NCBI GenBank assembly: GCA_037576195.1
Contig: CM075102.1
Span: forward strand, 38,808,745-38,872,744
Length of the DNA stretch: 64,000 nucleotides
Direction of reading: 5' to 3'
Source: Phytoseiulus persimilis
Taxonomy: Eukaryota > Arthropoda > Arachnida > Mesostigmata > Phytoseiidae
The notes beneath the pieces were generated by a model. The model did not search any database and was not told the origin of the DNA. It saw only the letters and a program-made list of their open reading frames with translations. Positions within the stretch are counted from its first letter, which is position 1; the number at the start of each line of letters is the position of its first letter. The translations under genes were made by a program, and so were the position numbers. Shown one piece after another: positions 50,294 through 62,962 of the stretch.

Positions 50294-53200
50294 ACATCAC
50301 CCGCCGGCAGCAGCGTTCATATCGAGAAGATCGCCGAATTCTCGATATATTCGCTCATCGCATCAAAAATTTCGAGAATATTGACGGAATCCCTTTTTGA
50401 AATCCTTCGAATGCAGGCGTTTGCGGCGAGACTGCTCATCTCGAGGGTGGATTCGCGACGAGTAAACTTCACTGGATCCCAGCTGACGACGCGCCACATT
50501 TTTTTTATATCCAGTGGAAGAATGCTGGCCACTGTCTTCCGTCCGGAGAGAACGATTTTCGGCTCTCACGCGCTGCGCGAATGAGACCCTGAAAGACCTT
50601 GAGTCCCGAAAAAGTATACTGTTCGAGGTATCCTATCTGTCCAGAGGGAGTGTCACGCGTTGGCTTCTGAATCCACCTCGTCAGTGACCCGTTTCGGTGC
50701 TATGCACTGGAAATTGTGAACAAGCACAGAGAAAATCGTGGTTGAGGGAACTCGAGGTACAAAAGCAAACGCAGATAGCCTCTGAGCCGACTGTTGGTGC
50801 GAATCTGTTTTTGAAAATGATGGAACAGTGAGTGCCTCATTCAGCCGGGGCGGGGCTGGAAAAATAAGTCTCGCCCACATCCACGAAAACCGAGTACTGG
50901 TCCTGTCCCGAGTCCTGCAAGACCATTTTTTCGAGGACTCCTCGGAAACTCCTCGATTCGGTCAGATTGGGAGTCATCGCTCTCCAAATTGGTCATCGAA
51001 ATCTCCGAAAAACCTCACAGACGGATCACCTGGTCTAATGTGAACTCATATTCAGATCTAATCTGCGAACCCATTGGACGGGGCTGAGAATGCTCGAGCT
51101 TATTACTTACGTTTGGCTCTGCGTCAGGTTCGACTGCTGGCTCCTGTTCTCCGGTGATGTGCACAACACTTACCCCGTTGCGGGATTCGATCAGAGACGA
51201 CATGCTGAACTTGCTGGAGTCTGACCCACAAGTGAAGATGGTGGGAACAATAAACACTGAATTGAAGCTCAAAAATCTCCGCAGACGCCGAGCATGGCGA
51301 GATCTTTTAAAGATGAATCGAGGGCTCCGCTCGTGCCGCTCGCCGTGGCGTGGGTTCACTCTCCAGACGGGTCTCTCAAGACTTGGTCGGAGTCTTCGGG
51401 GCAGCGTTGGAGAATCTCAACTAATCGATTCAAGATCCGATGACTCCGCTCGGAGGCCGACAAGTCTGAACTGAGGCTTCCACGCTTGGAGCTGGCTCCG
51501 CAGCAAACGTTGCTTCAGTGCTTGTCATTTGAAATGGCCCCAGCGTTCTGACGCCGCTTACATAATAAGGCCGCGTTGTTCCTGTTCGGGGCGCTAGGTG
51601 CCGTCAGGGAGAGGTCCCATGCGCGTCATACGAGACTTCAGCTTGCCTTACGGCGATGGAAAACATAAAATCTGTGAGTGGAGGGATATGCCGGATAGAA
51701 TTTCGTCGTTCTGTGCGCCTGTCATTAGACTACTCACGAGGCGAAATTCTAGATTTCGTTGAGCCTGTCAGCGGAGTAGCTCTGCCGCTTCGTTCAAGCA
51801 GAAACGTTTGAAAGCAATGATTGGCTGGAATATTCGCTATTGGAGCAGCCTGACTGCGGATATGGACCCCTCGTTGCAGCCATGGGTCGGGCTGAGCCAG
51901 CGTCGGTGATCCGGTGTCTCCGTGAGATTGTTCTGACAGGGGGCGCGCGAACATGCGAAAATTGATCGAGAGAGAAAGAACAGGGAGTACTCATCTGCCT
52001 CAATTGGATTAGATCATCTACTAGACCGCGATTCTGATCGGGAATAGAGGAAAGATTTGCATTGAGCCGGATTTCTCCAGGATTTATTCGATTCCAGCAA
52101 TCAGAAAGATGAGGATCTTTCTACTGAATGCATCGGGACTCTTGTACTTTGAGCGAGACTGTTCGAACGACGTGTTCGGATTCTCCGACCGGTTGGGACG
52201 AAGGATCGGTCTCGCAGACTAAGACGGTTCTTCCGTCGAATTCTCCAGGTATAAATTTCGATGTCACGGCCTAGGAATCCATGAAATCCAGCCGTTTCTC
52301 AACGAATCGGTTGAATCTAGCAGATCTCATGACCGTTCTCGATATTTTCTCAACAACGAGGTGGCGACTTCCACCATTTCTCATCCGGCAAACAAGCACT
52401 CATAGCCCGCTGGTCTGAAACGCGGTTGCACGCTGGTGCAACGTAGCGCATGCTTACCAGCGTACGCGGTGACGTCATTACCTCTCGAGTTGCTGTCTCG
52501 GATGATGGCTGACTCTACAGCGATGACGTCCATGATTTATTTCAATGACGAAAGCAGGTCTCTGAATCAAAAGTACCACTGGAGACGATTATCACGGGAT
52601 GGCTGAACTTTTGTGTGGACAAATAATTGATGAATCAACTTTTCGTTGAGCAGGAACATGATCCTATATTCATAGAACGGAAAACGGGATCTCATAGTCT
52701 TCGAAGTTACGGAGGCATACGAAGAAGCTCACATCGAGCTTTGGAATATTGCTCCGTTTCCTTAATTTTATTCTGTCGCTGTTCTTGCCATCATGATTCG
52801 AGGAAGCAGACATGACGGACAAGCATGATAGAGAGCAGTTTTGTGCAACACACTGAGCCGAACCATTCCGGCCATAGGAGGCGCTGGTCCATGTCCAACC
52901 ATTACGCGAGAAACTTGCTGAAAAACGTGACACGAGCGACCTTCATTGTACCAGTTATTGTATTTTAGTTTTCCTCTCTGATTGACCTCGATCGGGTCCG
53001 CATCAAACCGCGAATACGAACATGTATGTAGATGGGCTGGTTGAGGACACAGAAAATAGGAAAAGTCGCTTCGCTACATTCAATCACAGCACTATGTCGA
53101 TAACAGATCTTGGTTCGTTAGTGGCCGTAGACATTGAGTCGATATTGTAAACAGCTGTTTCAAGGCTTATCCAGCACCGTCTTCGGTGATTTGCGAACCG

Positions 53201-55239
53201 GCCAACTTGGTGATGAGATCGATGAACTACGACGCCTCATTTCCTGTCAAACACTGTGAGTTCGTCTCCATGACGGGAAAAATTGACGGGTTATTCGTTA
53301 CATCGATACGTGCTACGTTATCCGAGCTAACATCCAATAACTTGCTCGTCAACGGCACCCCCACGCGGTGCCTCACGACACTCGACAGGCCGCGACCCGA
53401 TTCTCCAGGCCGAGAGACGCCAGAGAGCCAATCAGCGCCGATGAATCCTTGGGAGCTCCAGGAAGCGCGTAAGATTTTAAGAACACATTTCCTCTATGTG
53501 CTAGTGACCGGAGTATTTCGAGCAAAGCTTCTTCGATTCAGCGATTATTTTGGAATGCTGATCACCAAACCGAATTCCACGTGCTCGCCAACGTCACAGC
53601 AACCTTCCACGAGATCCACAGCGAAATCGGTCGGTATTCTGCCAAGTTACAATGCCTCTGCCGGGCGTACAGGCCGGCATCGGAATGTTCCAACTCTCTG
53701 ACGGGTTATCGGCACATCTGGGCGCCAAGCTCCAAGTAACGAAAGCACTCCGCGATGGTATCAGTCCTCGGAGAGGGATCCCAATGAACCTTATATGGGT
53801 AATCCCGTTATGAATTCCTGGCTCAGATATCCTATTTCAAGCTATCGACTAAGCCTGATCGCGGAGCTTTCAAGCTTGCCGAATCCGAGCTACGACATCG
53901 AGTGGCACCTGCGCCAGACAACGGAACGCCAACAACAATCTTTGAATCTCAGCACGGCGGGAGAGGAATCGCATATCGAACATTTTTTCCAAGATATCGA
54001 CCCCCGAAAAGTGAGAGCCCGGAACTGTCACTCAAATCGTAATTAAATCAGTCACTCCCCAGGTGTTTAATTCAGATTTTCAATGGATGAAGTTTATTTA
54101 CCACGGATATACAACATCCGTGTGGTCAGTAGAAACAGGAAACGCTGGCTCCGCTCAACGTGAGTGTCCGGTTCTGCAACCCTACATCCGGTCACATCTG
54201 ATCCCTAATTTTCGCCCGAATCAGTCGTTCACCTGTGAGAAACCACGAATCATCGAGTGAATCCTCTTCTGGTATTTTGACTGTGTCTATCCGGTCCACC
54301 TGGAACGCCGATCTATGTTGGTTAATCGCGTGGCGATTCTCCAGCGAGACGTTCCGGTGCCCTCACTCGAAAAGACGACCGATCGGCTGCAGAGGCTCCC
54401 AAATCTGAACTCGCCGGACGCCAAGAAATCGAAATGGCGGTGAATCTTGCATTTTGTGGATCAAGTGAAGCCTCGGGAGGGATGATGCATGGTGTGCGAG
54501 GAGTTCCATTCGAGGACAGATCAGCAGTGACGCGACGCTATCGACTCTGCCGGCTGCAATCCACTCTCATTCCTTTGATCATGCGGATCCAACCTCTATG
54601 ATCTCGCCGCCCGATGCATTCCATGTACGGCCCCGATTCCAAGCGCACAGGCTCGTTTAGAGTCCAACGAGCTCCTTTTGAGGTTGCACTGAAAGAGATC
54701 GAGGCGCTGAGCGGCTTGAGGAGCAACAAGCGCGGGGATATTTTCCAACGTACCCACCAGCCAGCGGTCAAACCTGGAGCAGGAGTTCGGCAAGCTCACC
54801 GGTTCCGTCATTACACAACTTGTCGTGTTGGGCTCTAGCGCTCCTCTGCTCAAGAACCTTCCGGCCCGGAGCACCGTCTCCTCAGATCATCTCCCAACTT
54901 GGTTGGGGGGTCGCCAGTCAAGCGTCCGTACGCAAGGGCGCACCCATTGAGACTGCGCCCTGAGCCGGAAATTTAGTATTCAGCCTCTCTGGATAAGAAG
55001 GAACCTACCGGGAAGGGGTCCCTCAAGGCCGGAATGCGGTCTCCGGAGTCTTCCTGCCTTGGGTCTCCCGGGGCGGACCGCTCCCTTGTTGCACCATTGT
55101 CCTAACGACGGTCCTACAATCATCTACAGCACCATCACTGATTATTATCTGGAAATACCTGGCAACGCGGTCGCCATGATAGTTTCCCCGACCACCGGTG
55201 TTGGTGAATGTATGGGTTACAGTTTATGAGAAGCAATAA
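50294..55239. other. Intergenic stretch, little supported
   Basis: Apart from a candidate exon at 51111-51203, I see no firm gene. The plus-strand frame 53186-53701 (171 codons) has no domain and overlaps other open frames. The part from about 54600 may already belong to the old LINE, since a weak gag-like charged stretch (TSQRSNLEQEFGKLTGSV) is open near 54760, but this is too decayed to call. Confidence 0.35.
51111..51203 (-). other. Candidate first coding exon of ABC copy 2
   Basis: An ATG at 51203 opens 31 codons (MSSLIESRNGVSVVHITGEQ and on to EPAVEPDAEPN) that end at a perfect donor, GTAAGT, in phase 0. The first resolved exon of ABC copy 2 (47124) needs exactly a phase 0 partner. An internal GGG|GTAAGT is a rival donor. 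No counterpart was found upstream of copy 1. The join would create a 4 kb intron that contains repeat copy 2. Confidence 0.4.
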
Positions 55240-56330
55240 CTGACATTATCCCAATCGGCATGGAGATGTTCATTCGCCACTCTGCCCGAAGAACTCCTCC
55301 CTATTCAAAACCCTGGTTCAATGAGCGATGCTCCTCAGCTGTCCGAGACGATAACTCGGCTCATCAAGCATGGAATTCTCAGCCGGCTCCTTCCACTCAC
55401 TCTGTTCGTAGGCAGGCGCGTGACGCTCGCAAAACTCAAATCGAAAATTCCAAGAATTCCCGTAAACACTCCATTGCCCAAAGTATCACCTCGTGTCCCG
55501 ATGGCAGCCGCCCCTCCTGGCTCCTGAATGGAGCTGTCTGACGAAATATCTCGAGAAGTGCGATTCCAACTCTCTTCAAGCCTGATGGTTCTCTTACTCC
55601 TGCAGATGAGGCCAATGCCCTCGCTGGGGTCTTCGCGAAAAACTCTGATCTTGATAACGGCAATCAAGTCCCTCCCTCTCCTTCTCGTGTACCACGTTTC
55701 ATGACTTGACTTCCGTTCCACGAGTCCTCGATCCGCGGAATTCTCAGTTTCCTCGATGTTTTTAAGGCCCCAGGCCCTGATGGTATCCCGGCAATAGTTC
55801 TCAAAAATTGGGCCTCTGAACCAACTCCTCTCCTCTGTAAACTTTTCTGTCTCTCCCACGATTCCGACATATTCCCAGATCGCTGGAAGCTTTCCTCGTC
55901 TAACCTATTCCCAAGGAGGGAGATAAATCTCTGCCCTATGATTATTGCCCAATTTCACTGCTCTTCATTCTAACCAAGGTTATGGGTTGAGCCATCAATC
56001 GTTAGCTCCTCTCCCATCTCGAACAGTCCTCCCCCATAAGTGATTGTCCGTAAGTCTCAGGGAGGGGTCGCTCCACTGGTGACCTTTTGCTCTATACAAC
56101 CCACCTCGGGGCTCCAACTCTTTTTCTGATGCACATCAATGATCTCCTCGTTTCCGCCTCGAACCTCTTCCTTTCAAAAGCTCTGCGGATGACAGTACGC
56201 TTCACGGTTGGTACTCTCCTAGAATGTACCCGACCCCTGCCCGAACCAGCCCCTCTAAAACCACCATGCCCGTCTCACAACTGCCAATAACCTCACGGAT
56301 ATTCGTCGAAATTCATCTTGCCATCAAAAC
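55240..56330 (+). mobile_element. Degenerate non-LTR retrotransposon (LINE) ORF2 fragment
   Basis: Reading across several frames gives the typical order of a LINE ORF2. First is the linker after the endonuclease (KPWFNERCSSAVRDDNSAHQ, 55305-55370). Then come reverse-transcriptase blocks KAPGPDGIPAIVLKN (near 55765), DYCPISLL with LTKVMG (near 55945), GRSTGDLLLYTTH (near 56065), TLFLMHINDLL (near 56118) and the catalytic block SSADDSTLH (near 56183). Many stops and frameshifts break it, and the part between GRSTGDLL and the LFLMHINDLL block is shorter than usual, so an internal deletion is likely. It is an inactive fossil. I cannot assign the clade with certainty (Jockey/CR1-like by style). 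It ends about 100 bp from the DHX16 stop codon, in the opposite direction. Confidence 0.85.
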
Positions 56331-56427
56331 AGTAGGAGTTGACACATTTGGGTCGCTCCATATTTACTATATATCATCCTATACATATTCACAAGTTTAC
56401 ATGATCATTAAACTCGTCAGCCGGAAA

Positions 56428-59400
56428 TCACTTCCGGTGTTTTGGCATTTTGCGCTCCTCCAAGTCTTTCTCCTTGTAGTAATGAGGCGCCACTTCGAGG
56501 AGCCACTTGTTTTCGATGGAGATGATCTGCCTCATGTATTCCTTGTTCGTGCATACGAGTTCATGGTAGATTATCCACTTTGGGAGATCCTCGAACAGAC
56601 ACGAGGTCGGATGCATCGACACAGTCTGCTGCTCTCTCACGGTTTTGTAGTGGCCCGATTTTGAGAGTCGCACTGTATGGTAGAAATACCCTGCTGTGAT
56701 GGCCTTCCGCACAGCCACGGAGTCGCCATCGCAGGACACCAAGGGAACTTCCGTCCTGTAACGGTCAAGTAGGTTAGGATACTACACAAGGACCTTTCAA
56801 CTTCGAGGATTTCGAAACTCTTATTGTTACGGAAATGATATGAAGGGGTCAATGGAGAGCTGTGTCGGCACCGCGACAAGCGCGTCGTGCACATAGAAAT
56901 ACCTTTCCATGAGTCCTTCCAGCTGGTCCCGGATGTCTCTCGCCCGGCGCATCGAACGGTGTTGGATATAATTTTCGTAGCACCACTGAGTTGAGAAACC
57001 GTTCTGTGCCCATTGATTGTAGACAGCTAACAGGGTGAGGTGGTCGCCGTCACTGTGGAAAAAGTTCTTCCTAGCGGTGTCCGCGTGAACGGCCTTGTCC
57101 TTCGGCCTGTAGAAGATAGTCGCGTTCACCGACAGCATTGCCGATATTGTCAGAATTTCCTCCGAGCATTTGTACTTTTCACTGGCTAGGATCATTTTCG
57201 CCATCATGGGATCCACCGGGAACTCAGCCATCCGACGTCCGAAGAGTGAGAGCTGACCGACGTGGTTTATGGCTCCTAAAGCATAAAGTTGTTCGCATGC
57301 GAGCATCAATGCTTCCTGCGCTGGGCGGTCGAGGAAATCGAAGTTCATCAGATCGTTGATGCCGAGTGATTTCAGCATCAGGACCACATTGCCGAGTTTC
57401 ACCCTCTGGATCTCAGGCACGGTATTCTCCTCGAGCTCGTTCTCGTAAGCCCAAGAAGTGTAGAGACGGAAACATTTCCCGGCCGCTACCCGTCCAGCAC
57501 GCCCCGCTCTCTGCTTCGCGGACGCACGGGACACTGGCACCACGGATAGATTGTCCATGCCGGTTCGTGCATTGTAACTGTTCAGTTTGCAGAAACCAGG
57601 GTCGATAACGTAGATGATGCCGTCGATGGTCAACGAAGTCTCGGCGATGTTGGTCGCCAAAACCACTTTTCGGCCCCCAGGAGGCGTTGGCTCGAAAATC
57701 TTCGCCTGCATATCTGATGGCAAGTTGGCGTAGATCGGCAAGATCACCAACTCACGAATTTTGGAACCCAGTTTCCTCGTCCTTTCGAGGAGGAGCTCTT
57801 GACAGGACTCGATCTCTTCCTGTCCCGTCAAGAAAACCAGAATGTCGCCCAAAGGCTGCGTTATGTGAATCTGTAGCACGGTGACAACGGCGGCGTCGAT
57901 GTAGTCAGGCTCTGGGGCCTTGGCGTAGTATATGTCGACCGGGAATCTGCGTCCAGGAATCTTGAAGATTGGAGCATCGTCGAAAAACTCGGAAAATTTC
58001 GCCGCGTCGAGCGTCGCTGACGAAATGATCAGTTTAAGATCCGAACGGAACCTAGCGATGTCCTTAACCAGCCCGAATAAGATATCGGTGTGAAGAGTCC
58101 GCTCGTGAGCTTCGTCGATAATGAGACATGAGTAACTCGCCAGGTCAGGTTCGGCGAGGAACTCTCTCAGAAGCATACCGTCGGTCATGTATTTCATCAC
58201 GGTTCGTTCAGAGGTGCAGTCCTCGAATCGGATCGAGTAGCCGACCTCGTTGCCCAGCTTCACCCCGAGCTCTTCAGCGACGCGGGCCGCGACACTCATT
58301 GCGGCGACCCTCCTCGGTTGTGTGCATCCGATTTTCATCCTCTGTTTACCGCCGGTGTAGCCGGCTTCGTAAAGATATTGTGGTATCTGAGTGGTTTTCC
58401 CAGACCCCGTTTCACCCTCGACAATGAGAACTTGGTGCTCTCTGATCGCTTCGAGAAGCTCGTCTCTAAATGGGTACACCGGTAACGATTTGCGGACTTC
58501 TTGGATCGACATCTTCTTCTTTTCGTGTGGTGTAAGTTCCGGCTCTGCAGATTCTGTAGCCTTCGACCCGGCCTCCGTATAGGCTCGAGTGAATTCGATG
58601 GCATCGCTTATGACTAGGTCGTATTTCTTCTCATCCTCCCTCGATGGTTTGTTCCGAGCTCCGAGTTTGAACGTGGCTTGCGCCAGACGCTCTTCTTCCC
58701 ACTTGAGTTGTTCCGAATTGGGTGCTTTTTCTTTCGTGTCAACTTCGATGTAGCTCGCGATTTTCTTCGGATCCGCTTTGTCGGGCATGACATATCTGAA
58801 AAGCGAAATCTCACATTACGATATACGAAGATCCTCGACAGTCTTGGGATCCCTCAAGATTGGAAAAACTTCTTCAGACTCCGAGACTCGCCGCTAACGT
58901 GACCCAACTTATACCGAGGGATCCAGGAACCTCTTGATTCCTTACCTGGAAACTCGCTCCAAATCCTTTGCTCTTTCATGCTCTTTGGCGATTTCGAGTA
59001 ACTTCTTCTTCTTCTCAAGTTCACGTTTCTCTCTATCGGTGAGCTTCTGGTCACTGAAGAGAAATTCTTCGTCCGCAATATCCTGTTCCAGCTCGACTAA
59101 TTTATCTTCTTTCCGTTTCTCCAGGTACAATCGACGCGATTCAACTCTCAACTTTGGTAGTATGGATTCTCGGTCTTCCTGAAAGACCAAATGCATACAC
59201 TTATGGCATTGGAACTCGCGGGAGTTTGGAAAGGCAAGGAGACTCCGGACAACTGATCACAATTCCATCCACGGCGGTGAAGAACCAACGTTGCTTAGCT
59301 CACCTGCTCGAGCTTCAGTCTCTTTGCTGCCCTTTCGAACGATTTCTTATCATTGACAGTCGCCACGTTACGAGTCTTTGATTTATCTTTCTCCAAGAGT

Positions 59401-60239
59401 CTTTTCGCGAAAGCGTCCCTCTTTTCCAAGTCTCTCAGACGTTCTGTTTCTTCGTCATCTTCACTCTCGTTATCTGATTTGACATCTCTTTGAGATTTGT
59501 TCTCTTCTGTCTTCAACATCGACGATTTTTGTTGTTTCTTCTTCGATTTCGTAGCATGCGCCCTGACGACTGGCTGAATCGGAGCCTCGTCTCCACTGCT
59601 CTCCAGGAGCGTGTATTCTCGATTCTTCTGCAGGTACTATAAGAGAGCAACGATATAATTTTAGCTACAACAATGAAAAAACCTTTTCCGAATTTTGGCC
59701 GTCATAGGTGAGAACTCGGTCCAGAAAAGCTGACTCTGACTCTGGTGTACCTTCTGCACCTCCTGTTGACGTAGAGATGTTGCTGAAGGGCCTTTTGAGC
59801 GCCCCGGAACTCGACTCATCAATTGACTCGCGAACGTTTTAACCTGTTAGGTGAAAGCAGAGCTCACGTGAAGTAACGGGGGGGGATCGTCACCACAAGC
59901 CGACTGGAGAGTCCGGGTCCAAGCTCGAAGGGTTCGTTCTTTGAGAGGGGAATCCAGACAAGAAATCTAATCTAGCACTCGATTGGGAGAAGAACGGGAT
60001 GCGAGCAGTCCCTCAAGGCTATTCTGGTTTTTCGGAACGACTCCGTCTGATTCTCCAGTGCCCAACAAACTCACCTCAGCGGAGTTCGTGTCCAGTGTAT
60101 CGGTGTCACGTATGCGTTCCAAAAGATCTTCTGTATCGGCAGACTTCTTAGCCATTGCAAGAAGAAATTCGCCGGCATGACGATCGCTCAACCCCAGAAC
60201 CGAATGGAGCTGGTCTTTTACCCATTCGAGATCACTCAT
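56428..60239 (-). CDS. DHX16: DEAH-box pre-mRNA splicing helicase DHX16 (Prp2 orthologue)
   Basis: Six exons: 60075-60239, 59751-59843, 59304-59636, 58946-59178, 56903-58795, 56428-56755; phases agree and give 1014 residues, close to the ~1040 of human DHX16. The start [20 protein letters not shown] aligns with the conserved family N-terminus. A charged lysine/glutamate-rich region follows. The helicase core is intact: GETGSGKT (about residues 402-409), [12 protein letters not shown] (502-505), SAT (534-536), and QRAGRAGR (703-710). The C-terminal part ends in [23 protein letters not shown] and [16 protein letters not shown]. Prp2/DHX16 is the ATPase that remodels the activated spliceosome before the first splicing step, in the nucleus. 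All introns are short GT-AG. The C-terminus (KMPKHRK) is shorter than in human. Confidence 0.97.
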
Positions 60240-61432
60240 GATTACACTGCGACTTCACCAGATCACTCGATTAATAGAAGTTGAACTCCTGGAGAACGTC
60301 ACGAACGGACTCCGTTCATAGCACAGATTCTCCTCAAGATATCTGTAACTGCGGTAGAACGAATTTCGAATTACCAGGCACGGAGAAGGTAAACAAATAA
60401 TATTATCATCTTCTGCTCCGTCGACAGTCGTGGCGGCCGCACTCAAGCTGCGGCAACAGAGCACTTGTGCAGCCTTGCTATCTCCCGCAACAGATGAACA
60501 GCAGTGAGTCACAGGATGAGGAACAATATCTCGGAACGAATCCGCTTGAGGTGAGGTGAATCTTGGGAATTCACGAAAATGTCCGTGAGGAAGAAGATGC
60601 GGGGATACATACGACGATGATCATGATCTCTGCCCGAAGGACTGTTCCCGCGGGCTTTGACGAAGACGTGGACGATAGGACAGGACGATTATCCTTTATG
60701 GATCCACCTCCGACGGAGTCAAAACGATGGAATGTTCGAAGTTAAAATCAAATCCTTCTCCTGGATCTCTAGCATCCCTAGGAGCACAATGTTCAGGATT
60801 ATGAGATTGTGATCTATGGTCGACACCTTCCTGAGTTCTCATCCTGTATCATATTTGTGCCGTGGTTGACTCTCGTCCCTCCCGGCTGATTGATGGAACC
60901 CAAAATTTAACTTTTCTTCGCCGGCTACCATCTCTAACCAGTGAGGATGAAAATTCGAGACGACCAGAATGAACGCCCTCACTCTCAGTGGGAGGATCAA
61001 GCTATAACTTACCACGAGAGATGTCATCGATTAGCATGATTCTGTGTCCCATCGAAAACTACCGGTCTCCGAGGAGAGAAGCGAACAATCTAGCTGTTTG
61101 CAGCATCAACCAATCTGCTCCAACTCCCATAGCCTCTTGACACGCTGAGTCCCAACTTCGGTGAAGATCATTGAGAACTCTCCATATTGATTCCTTCGAG
61201 CATTGGATGCCTTCCCAGACGCTCGGTTCAATCGCCGTAGAGTCTCAAGAGCGGCAGTTCCACCCTCCGATGACATCTTTGTGGCGTCATTTGTGTATGA
61301 AATTCAAGGTCGGCCTGGAATGAGCTCGAAATGGGTGCCCAGCGTCTCCACGTGTTAGTTTCGACTGCAGTGACAGAAACCGTGGATTGAGAACCGTGAC
61401 AAGCACAATTTTTGACGAACACTCGAATAGAT
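60240..61432. other. Spacer upstream of DHX16
   Basis: This holds the DHX16 promoter region and the 3' side of the next gene. No TATA box stands at a fixed distance from the DHX16 ATG. I see no further gene. Confidence 0.5.
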
Positions 61433-61438
61433 TTTATT
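61433..61438 (-). terminator. Poly(A) signal of the calcium-sensor-like gene
   Basis: AATAAA on the minus strand (context ACAATAAAATC), about 150 bp after the stop codon at 61590. Confidence 0.6.
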
Positions 61439-61589
61439 GTATGGGACTCTGGAGGGCCAAGACCGCTTGCGGGCGGTTTCGATTCCACGTTCTTTGTGTC
61501 GCGGTAACACGCCTTAATGTTTCTGAGAGAATTTTAGCTTCATCGGCTCACATTGAAGTAGCAACGCTAGAATGTTCCACCAGGGTTCC

Positions 61590-62516
61590 TCATTGATAAA
61601 CTCTGATTGGTGCCGCCCTCATTGCATCGTAATTCGCGGCGACCTCACGGATTTTCTGAGGATTCCTTTTCAACACATCCCTGCGGGCGGGAATGATGCA
61701 TAGGAATATTCAGTAGCAGGTCAAAAAAAAAAGATGCACTTTAATTGCATTCTCACCTGAATCTGTGGAAGTCCACGGTAGATTTGTTCTCGGACAAGGC
61801 GTTGAAAATGTCTTTGAGGGAAGCTCGTACGGCGATTTCACCACGCATCTTACGAACAGCATCTAGCACGACAGCGAATGAGCCGAAAGTGAAATGTCTA
61901 AAACGGATGATCATCAAAATCGGACGACTGAATTCGAGCGAGATCTGCCAGCTCCCAAGTAGGTCTCGCATGAAAGTAGCAGTGGGAAATTTCGCAAAGG
62001 ATTCCGAGAGAAAGAACTCACTCCCGTCCTTTGGACAGCAGTTGAAAAGCCATCCTGATCTTTTGGTCGATGGTTCCGACGATCGAGGGCGCTAGGAATT
62101 GAGCCAGTCGACTGAAAGTCACGATTCTCTCGTCAGTCACGGCGAGATGGTTGAAGATGATTCTGACAAGGTCTTCAGGTTGGGAGTCATACCCTCCGTG
62201 ACATATCTGCGGGATGTCACAACAAATTCATTTGGACGCCGCTCTCTACGATGAACCCTCATACGATGGAACTTCAGGTCCGAGGAAGAACGCTATTCGC
62301 GATCGACAACGGAAGTTTCCGTGATCGAAAACTTCACACCTTCACTCCGACGTCGACGAAACCCTCCTCGCGAGCAGCTCCTTCGGGGAAGAGGGTGATG
62401 AACTCCTCATACCATCCCTGCAGAACAGCTTGATTGAGTTTCGTGTCTTCGATCAGACCGACTAAAACGTTCTCATCCAAAGTGGGCGTTCTGAACTTCT
62501 TGAGGCAGCCGCCCAT
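61590..62516 (-). CDS. Neuronal calcium sensor-like protein with degenerate EF-hands
   Basis: Four exons: 62340-62516, 62022-62206, 61757-61897, 61590-61680; phases agree and give 197 residues, the usual size of the recoverin/NCS/KChIP family. The start MGGCLKKFRTPTLDENVLVG has Gly2 for N-myristoylation, Cys4 for possible palmitoylation and a good start context (AGGATGG). The pattern that follows matches NCS proteins: VLQGWYEEFITLFPEG for (E)xQxWYxxFxxxCPxG, then ICHGGYDSQPEDLVRIIFNH, then SIVGTIDQKIRMAFQLL for the conserved SxxxRGTxxEKLxWAFxLY. The loops that should hold DxDxDG are altered in every EF-hand (for example FNHLAVTDERIVTFSRLA and LSENKSTVDFHRF), so calcium binding is probably lost. 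The product is likely a membrane-anchored adaptor; the partner is unknown. The frame stays open upstream of the ATG, so a longer start is possible but less likely. Confidence 0.75.
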
Positions 62517-62696
62517 CCTTGGCTGATACTTCTCTCCCAACGTGGGGACTTTCGTCGTTTCAATGCTTCTGACCTCTGACTATTTTGATGACTTCGTTCA
62601 CTTCGTCACGTCTGTGTCAAGAGTGATGGTTCGACCATTGTTTCCCCCTCGGCATTGTGCCCCGAAATACTGAACGTAAAGCCCGCAACTCTTGTC

Positions 62697-62702
62697 TTTA
62701 TT
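62697..62702 (-). terminator. Poly(A) signal of DNAJC21
   Basis: AATAAA on the minus strand (context GACAATAAAGAC), about 260 bp after the DNAJC21 stop at 62963 and only 180 bp before the ATG of the calcium-sensor-like gene, so the two genes are tightly packed. Confidence 0.6.
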
Positions 62703-62962
62703 GTCGATCGTGCTGGGAGACAGTTCACGTTAATTTTTACAACAACGAACTTAACAATAAATAGAGGCTGGCCAGACCTAGCATTCTTTCGCCCATCACT
62801 GTGTGTACAATCCTTGAGCCGCACTGTATCTCCATTCCTGTGTACCTGTTCCGGTGGTCGCTTTCGTCGCGGAGGAGCTCGTCGAGCGGGTCATAGGCAA
62901 CTGTATAGTCTATCCAATCAAGAAGACAGCCGAAAAAAACGGCCCACACCTTCAGATTTTCT

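Noticed and set aside
53186..53701. 171-codon plus-strand frame
   Set aside because: No motif of a transposon or host gene could be found in any of the three forward frames; treated as chance.
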